DNA from: CAVPWP01 sp050789285
GTDB lineage: Bacteria; Pseudomonadota; Alphaproteobacteria; Rhodobacterales; Rhodobacteraceae
Assembly: GCF_050789285.1 (NCBI RefSeq)
Contig: NZ_JBOUVX010000003.1
Location: 248,001 to 312,000 of the forward strand
Direction: 5' to 3'
DNA length: 64,000 nucleotides
Shown here one piece after another: positions 59,857 to 64,000 of the stretch. Each line of letters begins with the position of its first letter. Position 1 is the stretch's first letter. A model generated the notes under the pieces. It worked only from the letters and a program-made list of their open reading frames with translations, searched no databases and was not told the DNA's origin. The position numbers and the translations under genes are program-made.

Positions 59857-61347
59857 TCAATGCGCCATGAGCCGGCCAAGCGCGCCGGGCCTGTCGTGCT
59901 CGGCCAGACGGTCCATCAGCGTCTCGGACGCTTCGTTCATGCCCGCGATTTCGACCTCGGCGCCGTCCCGGCGGAACTTCAGCACCGCCATGTCGAGTGC
60001 CTGGACCGACGAGATGTCCCAGATATGCGCCGCGCTCACGTCGATCACGACGCGCTCGGGCACCTCGCGGAAGTCGAAGGCGCGCATCAGGTCCTCGACT
60101 GACCCGTAGAACAGCTGACCCTCGACCCGGTAGGTCCGGACGCGGCCGTCCGCGCTGATCTCGGACGTGACGCGGAAGAGCTGCGCGATCTTGGCCGCGA
60201 AGAAGATGCCCGAAAGAAGCACGCCCACCAGCACGCCGATGGCGAGGTTGTGGGTATAGACCACGGTCGCCACCGTCGCGATCATCACGATCGACGAGGA
60301 TCTCGGGTGCGTGCGCAGATTGCCGATCGAGGACCACGAGAAGGTCCCGATCGACACCATGATCATGATGGCGACTAGCGCGGGCATCGGGATGACGCTG
60401 ACAAGATCGCCAAGGCCCACGACGAGGATCAGAAGGACCACGCCCGCCGTGAAGGATGACAGCCGCCCGCGCCCGCCCGACTTCACGTTGATGATGGACT
60501 GCCCGATCATCGCGCAGCCTGCCATCCCGCCGATAAAGCCCGTGGCGGTGTTGGCAAGACCCTGCCCGATGCATTCCTGGTTCCGGTCCGAGGTCGTGTC
60601 GGTCAGGTCGTCAACGATGTTCTGGGTCATGAGGCTTTCGAGAAGGCCCACGACCGCGACGGCCACGGAATACGGGAAGATGATCGCCAGCGTGCCGAAG
60701 GTGAAGGGCACGTCGGGGATCAGGAAGACCGGCAAGGTATCGGGAAGCGCCCCCATGTCGCCCACGCTGCGCACGTCGAGTCCAAGCGCCCAGACCAACG
60801 CCGTCAGAACGACGATCGTGACAAGCGGCGACGGCACCGCACGGGTAAGGCGCGGGAACAGATAGATGATCGCAAGCCCCGCCGCGACGAGGACATAGGT
60901 GATCCACGTGACCTCGCGCGGGTCGAGTTCGGGCAGTTGCGCCATGAAGATCAGGATCGCGAGCGCGTTGACGAAGCCCGTCATGACGGACTTCGAGACA
61001 TAGCGCATCACGAAGCCGAGCTTCAGCGCCCCGGCCCCGATCTGAAGAAGCCCGGCAAGCACCGTCGCGGCGAGAAGGTACTCCAGCCCGTGGTCGCGCA
61101 CGAGCGTGACCATCAGCACCGCCGTCGCCGCCGTGGCGGCCGAGATCATGCCGGGCCGGCCGCCCGTGATCGCGGTGATCACCGCGATCGAGAAGCTGGC
61201 GTAAAGTCCGATCTTGGGGTCCACACCGGCGATGATCGAGAAGGCGATCGCCTCGGGGATCAGCGCAAGGGCCACGACGAGACCGGAAAGAAGGTCGCCG
61301 CGGACGTTGTCCGTCCATTGGCGACGGTAGGCGTCAAAGGAAATCAT
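59857..61347 (-). CDS. SulP family anion transporter with STAS domain
   Basis: 496 residues: a 14-segment SulP membrane domain (ALIPEAIAFSIIAGVDPKIGLYASF, then GGMAGCAMIGQSIINVKSGGRGRLSS) and a C-terminal STAS domain (from about 405). SulP proteins carry sulfate, bicarbonate or other anions with Na+ or H+. Pairing with a stress-protein gene does not reveal the anion. Confidence 0.92.
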   Translation of the reverse strand: MISFDAYRRQWTDNVRGDLLSGLVVALALIPEAIAFSIIAGVDPKIGLYASFSIAVITAITGGRPGMISAATAATAVLMVTLVRDHGLEYLLAATVLAGLLQIGAGALKLGFVMRYVSKSVMTGFVNALAILIFMAQLPELDPREVTWITYVLVAAGLAIIYLFPRLTRAVPSPLVTIVVLTALVWALGLDVRSVGDMGALPDTLPVFLIPDVPFTFGTLAIIFPYSVAVAVVGLLESLMTQNIVDDLTDTTSDRNQECIGQGLANTATGFIGGMAGCAMIGQSIINVKSGGRGRLSSFTAGVVLLILVVGLGDLVSVIPMPALVAIMIMVSIGTFSWSSIGNLRTHPRSSSIVMIATVATVVYTHNLAIGVLVGVLLSGIFFAAKIAQLFRVTSEISADGRVRTYRVEGQLFYGSVEDLMRAFDFREVPERVVIDVSAAHIWDISSVQALDMAVLKFRRDGAEVEIAGMNEASETLMDRLAEHDRPGALGRLMAH

Positions 61348-61763
61348 GCAAATGCTTCGTGCCCGGCGGCGCGGCGGACCGGCTGAGGGCATCTGTCCCG
61401 CTGTCGTTGTCCGGCGGATCGGCGGCCGGAAGAGCCACCCGCCTCAGGCGGCGGGTCCAGGTTTACACGCGGCTATAGACGCTGCAGCGCGGCAAGCCAA
61501 GGCGGAACGGTCGCCAAGGGCCGGCGCGGGCTGCCACGCACCCCCACCGGTGCGCGAAAGTTCAGGCGGGACCTAAGGTGGCTTCGACCCGATGTCCTTG
61601 CCCGCGCACTCCACGGCGGATCGGCGCCCTTGGACCCCGATTGACCCGATACTCCTGCGACTTCGCTGTTTGCAGCGAAACCCGGACCAAGGGCGGTGTT
61701 GCTGTCGCGCGGGTCCGCCACCATGCTTCACGAACCCGGTGGCCGGCACGTCGTCGGCTGGCC
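61348..61763. other. non-coding gap between the SulP and HPF genes
   Basis: About 416 bases; no gene was found. It must hold the SulP promoter on the minus strand. GCGGGTGGC-type inverted pieces at 61433-61457 could be a weak terminator. Confidence 0.4.
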
Positions 61764-62312
61764 TCACGCCGGCGATACGTCTGTGGCGAAGGGGCCCTTT
61801 TCGCCCTCGATCTCGCGGAACTTCAGGCGGCTGCCGCGCGCGAGTTCGGCCCAGTCGCCGGTGACAAGGCCATCCTTCTGGAAATAGACCTCGCGCCCGT
61901 CGTCGGCGCGCAGCACCCCCCAGCCAAGCTCGGGTTCGAATTCGACGATCTCGCCATGCAGGATCGGCGGGTGCTGCTTGACGTGGCGCCCGCGCATCTG
62001 CTGCCTTGCGTCCTTCAGCCGCCGCTCGAGCGCGCCGAAGGCGGCGTTGACCGCCAGCACGAGGTCGTCCGAGGCATGGCCCTGCCGGATCGCCTTCGAG
62101 ACGTCGACATCCGGCCCCGGCATCTCGAGGTGGATGCGCACGTCGAAGCCCTGCGCGGTGCGCTTCCGGTGTTCGGACGGCTCGAGCGTCACGCGGCAGC
62201 CCACCGCCTCGGGGGCCAGCCGCTCGATCGCCGCGATGCGGGTCATCACGATGTCTTCCACCGCTGGCGACGGCGGGATCTGGTGCCAGGTTATGATCGG
62301 ATCGCGCTGCAT
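61764..62312 (-). CDS. HPF/RaiA-like ribosome-associated protein fused to cold-shock-like domain
   Basis: 182 residues. The N-terminal part (about 1-105) resembles the HPF/RaiA/S30AE fold, which binds the 30S decoding region and quiets ribosomes. The C-terminal part (about 118-180: HGEIVEFEPELGWGVLRADDGREVYFQ) is an OB-fold like cold-shock proteins and may hold RNA. A FNR/Crp-type palindrome lies 80 bases upstream, implying low-oxygen or energy-limited expression. Confidence 0.8.
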   Translation of the reverse strand: MQRDPIITWHQIPPSPAVEDIVMTRIAAIERLAPEAVGCRVTLEPSEHRKRTAQGFDVRIHLEMPGPDVDVSKAIRQGHASDDLVLAVNAAFGALERRLKDARQQMRGRHVKQHPPILHGEIVEFEPELGWGVLRADDGREVYFQKDGLVTGDWAELARGSRLKFREIEGEKGPFATDVSPA

Positions 62313-62385
62313 GTCCGGGCCTCCCGTCTTGTCTGGGTCGACTCATGGGTCGGACGAAACCTGCGCCAGCCCAAGAGCGCGCACA

Positions 62386-62399
62386 TTGACCGCGCGCAA
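62386..62399. promoter_or_regulatory. FNR/Crp-type site TTGAC-CGCG-CGCAA before the HPF gene
   Basis: Nine of ten arm bases fit TTGAC-N4-GYCAA-like FNR/FnrL sites loosely; the left arm is exact and the right arm is degenerate. Its centre is 80 bases before the start codon. Confidence 0.4.
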
Positions 62400-62423
62400 G
62401 GAAACCGCATGCGGGGGGCAGGC

Positions 62424-63161
62424 TCAGGGCGCGGTCTGGATCTCGTCGATAACCTCGTCGACGCCCAGGACGCTCCAGGCATCCGCCACCGCGATCCGGC
62501 GGTGCGCCGCGTTCCGCAGAAGCCCCGTCAGCCGCACCGTGGTGTGGCGCACGCCGACGCGCAGCTGCGCGGCGTCGATCATCGGATCGCGGTCAAGCAC
62601 CGCGCGCACCGCCTCCTCGATCCGGATCGGGGCGTCTTCCTCCGGCGGGACGGGCTCGAGCCCGTTGACCACGTCGCGCACCCCGGGGGCCCACCAGGCC
62701 AAGGCACCCGCAAGCCGCTTTGACACAAGGCCGGGCACCTCGCCGTTCAGGATCACCACGCCGTCGCGCACCTCGACGTCGATGCGGCCGCGCGCGGTCG
62801 CCGGATCGCCGGCCACCTGCACGAACTCGGGCGGCGTGGTCGGCCTTTCGGCCTCGCGCAGGGCAAAGCCCGCGAAGGCGGGCTCGGCCGAGAAGTCGCG
62901 TCGCAGACGGGCGCGGATCCCTGCGTCCGACACCCGCTCTCCTCGGGTCACGCGAAGACGGTCGACGACGCCGGTCACCCCGGGAAGCGCTGCGGCAAGA
63001 CGCAGGGCCAGCTTCTTCTGCGCGACATCGGCGACGTCGCCCTGAAGGATCAGGCTGCCGTCGGGAGCGAAGGCGACGACCTCGGGCCGGAAGTGCGGAC
63101 CAAGCCGCGACTCCTTGTGCAAGGCGGCAAGGATGATTTCGGTGCTTGGGCGGTCGGGCAT
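62424..63161 (-). CDS. triple BON domain protein
   Basis: 245 residues with three BON-like repeats (about 20-75, 118-165 and 180-240, each with a V.LxGxVxxxxxxxxA pattern such as LILQGDVADVAQKKLA and VILNGEVPGLVSKRLA). BON domains bind phospholipid or other ligands in stress-protection proteins. There is no signal peptide, so it is cytoplasmic as written. A FNR/Crp-like site lies 78 bases upstream. Confidence 0.8.
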   Translation of the reverse strand: MPDRPSTEIILAALHKESRLGPHFRPEVVAFAPDGSLILQGDVADVAQKKLALRLAAALPGVTGVVDRLRVTRGERVSDAGIRARLRRDFSAEPAFAGFALREAERPTTPPEFVQVAGDPATARGRIDVEVRDGVVILNGEVPGLVSKRLAGALAWWAPGVRDVVNGLEPVPPEEDAPIRIEEAVRAVLDRDPMIDAAQLRVGVRHTTVRLTGLLRNAAHRRIAVADAWSVLGVDEVIDEIQTAP

Positions 63162-63232
63162 GGCAAGGCGTCCCTGTCTGGCTTCTCCGGTCGGGTCGGG
63201 TGGCTTGTCGCCCCGCACGGGGCCATCCTGCA

Positions 63233-63246
63233 TTGACCGCGGGCAA
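63233..63246. promoter_or_regulatory. FNR/Crp-type site TTGAC-CGCG-GGCAA before the BON gene
   Basis: Exact left arm, degenerate right arm, centred 78 bases before the BON start. Almost the same word as the site before the HPF gene. Confidence 0.4.
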
Positions 63247-63276
63247 CGGCAGGCGCTTGCCCGGCCGATGCCCCCG

Positions 63277-63290
63277 TTGACCCCCGTCAA
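63277..63290. promoter_or_regulatory. FNR/Crp-type palindrome TTGAC-CCCC-GTCAA before the PEBP gene
   Basis: A perfect five-base palindrome with four-base spacer, the spacing of FNR/FnrL/Dnr boxes. Centred 61 bases before the PEBP start, in the divergent gap with the BON gene. Confidence 0.55.
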
Positions 63291-63344
63291 GGCGCCGCGC
63301 TGCCCGAGTCCCCTAGAGATGTTCTGTCAACGACGGAGGCCGCC

Positions 63345-63788
63345 ATGCCGATGACCCTTCAGTCCACCGCCTTCGGGCCGGACGGGACGATCCCCGTCGA
63401 TCACACCTGCGAGGGCGCCAACCTGTCGCCGCCGCTGGTCTGGTCGGGCGTGCCCGAAGGCGCGGCAAGCCTTCTGGTGACCTGCGCCGACCCCGACGCA
63501 CCGCGTGGCATGTTCCGGCATTGGGCGGTCTGCAACCTGCCCGCGTCCGCCACCGGGCTTGCCGCGGGCGATACGGGTGGCGACGCCGCGATCAACGATT
63601 TCGGGCGCGCGGGCTATGGCGGCCCCTGCCCGCCCCGCGGCGACCGCCCGCACCGCTATGTCTTCCGCGTCGCGGCGCTGTCGGCCCGCCTTGCGCCGGG
63701 GGACGCGGCCCGCTGTGCCGACGTCGAAGCGCTTGCCCGCCCTTACGAGCTGGACCATGCCGAGCTTCATGGCCGATTCGGACGCTGA
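63345..63788 (+). CDS. YbhB/YbcL family PEBP-like protein
   Basis: 147 residues, Raf-kinase-inhibitor-like fold: DHTCEGANLSPPLVWSGVPEG, CADPDAP, FRHWAVCNLP and GPCPPRGDRPHRYVF are the anion-pocket motifs. Cytoplasmic, with no signal. A GACGGAGGC site precedes the ATG. The bacterial function is unclear. Its stop lies inside the start of the next gene. Confidence 0.9.
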   Translation: MPMTLQSTAFGPDGTIPVDHTCEGANLSPPLVWSGVPEGAASLLVTCADPDAPRGMFRHWAVCNLPASATGLAAGDTGGDAAINDFGRAGYGGPCPPRGDRPHRYVFRVAALSARLAPGDAARCADVEALARPYELDHAELHGRFGR

Positions 63789-64000
63789 GCGGCTGCGCAT
63801 CTTCGCCCCGAAGGCCTCGGCCGCCTTCGGCGCGGCCGTGGCCCTGTCCATGGGCCGGCCACTCGACCCGATGGAAGAGCGCGAGTTCGAGGACCATGAG
63901 CACAAGGCCCGACCCCTTGTCGGCGTGCGCGGCTGCGACGCCTACGTGATCCAGGGCCTGCACGACGACCCCGGCCAGTCGCCCAACGACAAGCTGGTCC
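63757..64000 (+). CDS. ribose-phosphate pyrophosphokinase-like protein, 5' part only
   Basis: The first 80 or so residues are seen before the window ends. The phosphoribosyltransferase-type N terminus includes LRIFAPKASAAFGAAVALSMG, MEEREFEDHEHKARPLVGVRG, DAYVIQGL and SPNDKLV, matching the N-terminal half of PRPP synthetases. The Glu/His loop is weaker than in true Prs, so it may be a Prs-like paralogue. The start may be 63757 or 63769; either overlaps the PEBP gene, suggesting coupling. Confidence 0.75.
   Translation, partial: MPSFMADSDAERLRIFAPKASAAFGAAVALSMGRPLDPMEEREFEDHEHKARPLVGVRGCDAYVIQGLHDDPGQSPNDKLV

Noticed and set aside
61630..61650. Fourth FNR-type site (ATTGACCCGATACTC)
   Set aside because: The right arm does not match CAA, and it lies far from a gene start.

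Overview
The window looks like the chromosome of a high-GC alphaproteobacterium of the Rhodobacterales/Rhodobacteraceae type. Signs of this are a housekeeping G+C near two thirds (67% in one line counted, 40021-40080), a VPLPA-CTERM protein, a PopZ-like gene beside tolC and a Pcm-like gene, small Rhodobacteraceae-type conserved proteins, and FNR/FnrL-like palindromes. No rRNA, CRISPR array or complete insertion sequence was seen.

Layout. 1-12 kb: a PLP aminotransferase, an MsbA-like exporter, a glycosyltransferase, a YgfZ-like protein, EF-P, then a leftward run of envelope and polarity genes (OmpA-like lipoprotein, PopZ-like scaffold, TolC-like channel, Pcm-like methyltransferase, RTX/CAP exoprotein). 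12.15-18 kb: an integrated element in tRNA-Cys. It carries a 57-aa ORF overlapping a tyrosine recombinase, and a low-GC two-gene operon of a NYN/PIN-like nuclease and a 725-aa NACHT/STAND-type NTPase. It ends in a thermonuclease gene and a copy of the 3' half of tRNA-Cys. 18-22.3 kb: a kup K+ transporter with two small membrane-protein genes, then a second copy of the thermonuclease gene and a decayed third tRNA-Cys end. This suggests serial insertion at one site.

22.6-34.4 kb: core metabolism (threonine dehydratase-like enzyme, ThpR, HDAC-like deacetylase, glutathione peroxidase, NUDIX, DUF1178, SDR, aspartokinase, PtsP, MATE, VPLPA-CTERM protein). 34.7-39.7 kb: parE, then a low-GC P63C gene and an orphan BrnA-like ORF, two small c-type cytochromes and tRNA-Gly. 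39.9-44.7 kb: hisB-hisH-hisA-hisF-hisE, interrupted by two opposite-strand genes. 45-49.2 kb: rlmB, tRNA-Tyr, msrB, and a fasciclin/anti-sigma/ECF sigma unit.

49.5-58.5 kb: an RpiR-type regulator faces a six-gene operon (polar amino-acid ABC importer, AstE/aspartoacylase-like deacylase, aspartate ammonia-lyase), which reads as a pathway for an N-acyl amino acid. Next to it lie ornithine cyclodeaminase and arginase facing an Lrp/AsnC regulator, an arginine-catabolism unit. 59-64 kb: a stress/low-oxygen neighbourhood (tandem Usp, SulP transporter, HPF-cold-shock fusion, BON protein, PEBP, start of a PRPP-synthetase-like gene), with three FNR/Crp-type palindromes 60-80 bp before three of the genes.

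The best candidate for an undescribed system is the NYN-nuclease plus NACHT-NTPase pair in the tRNA-Cys element.
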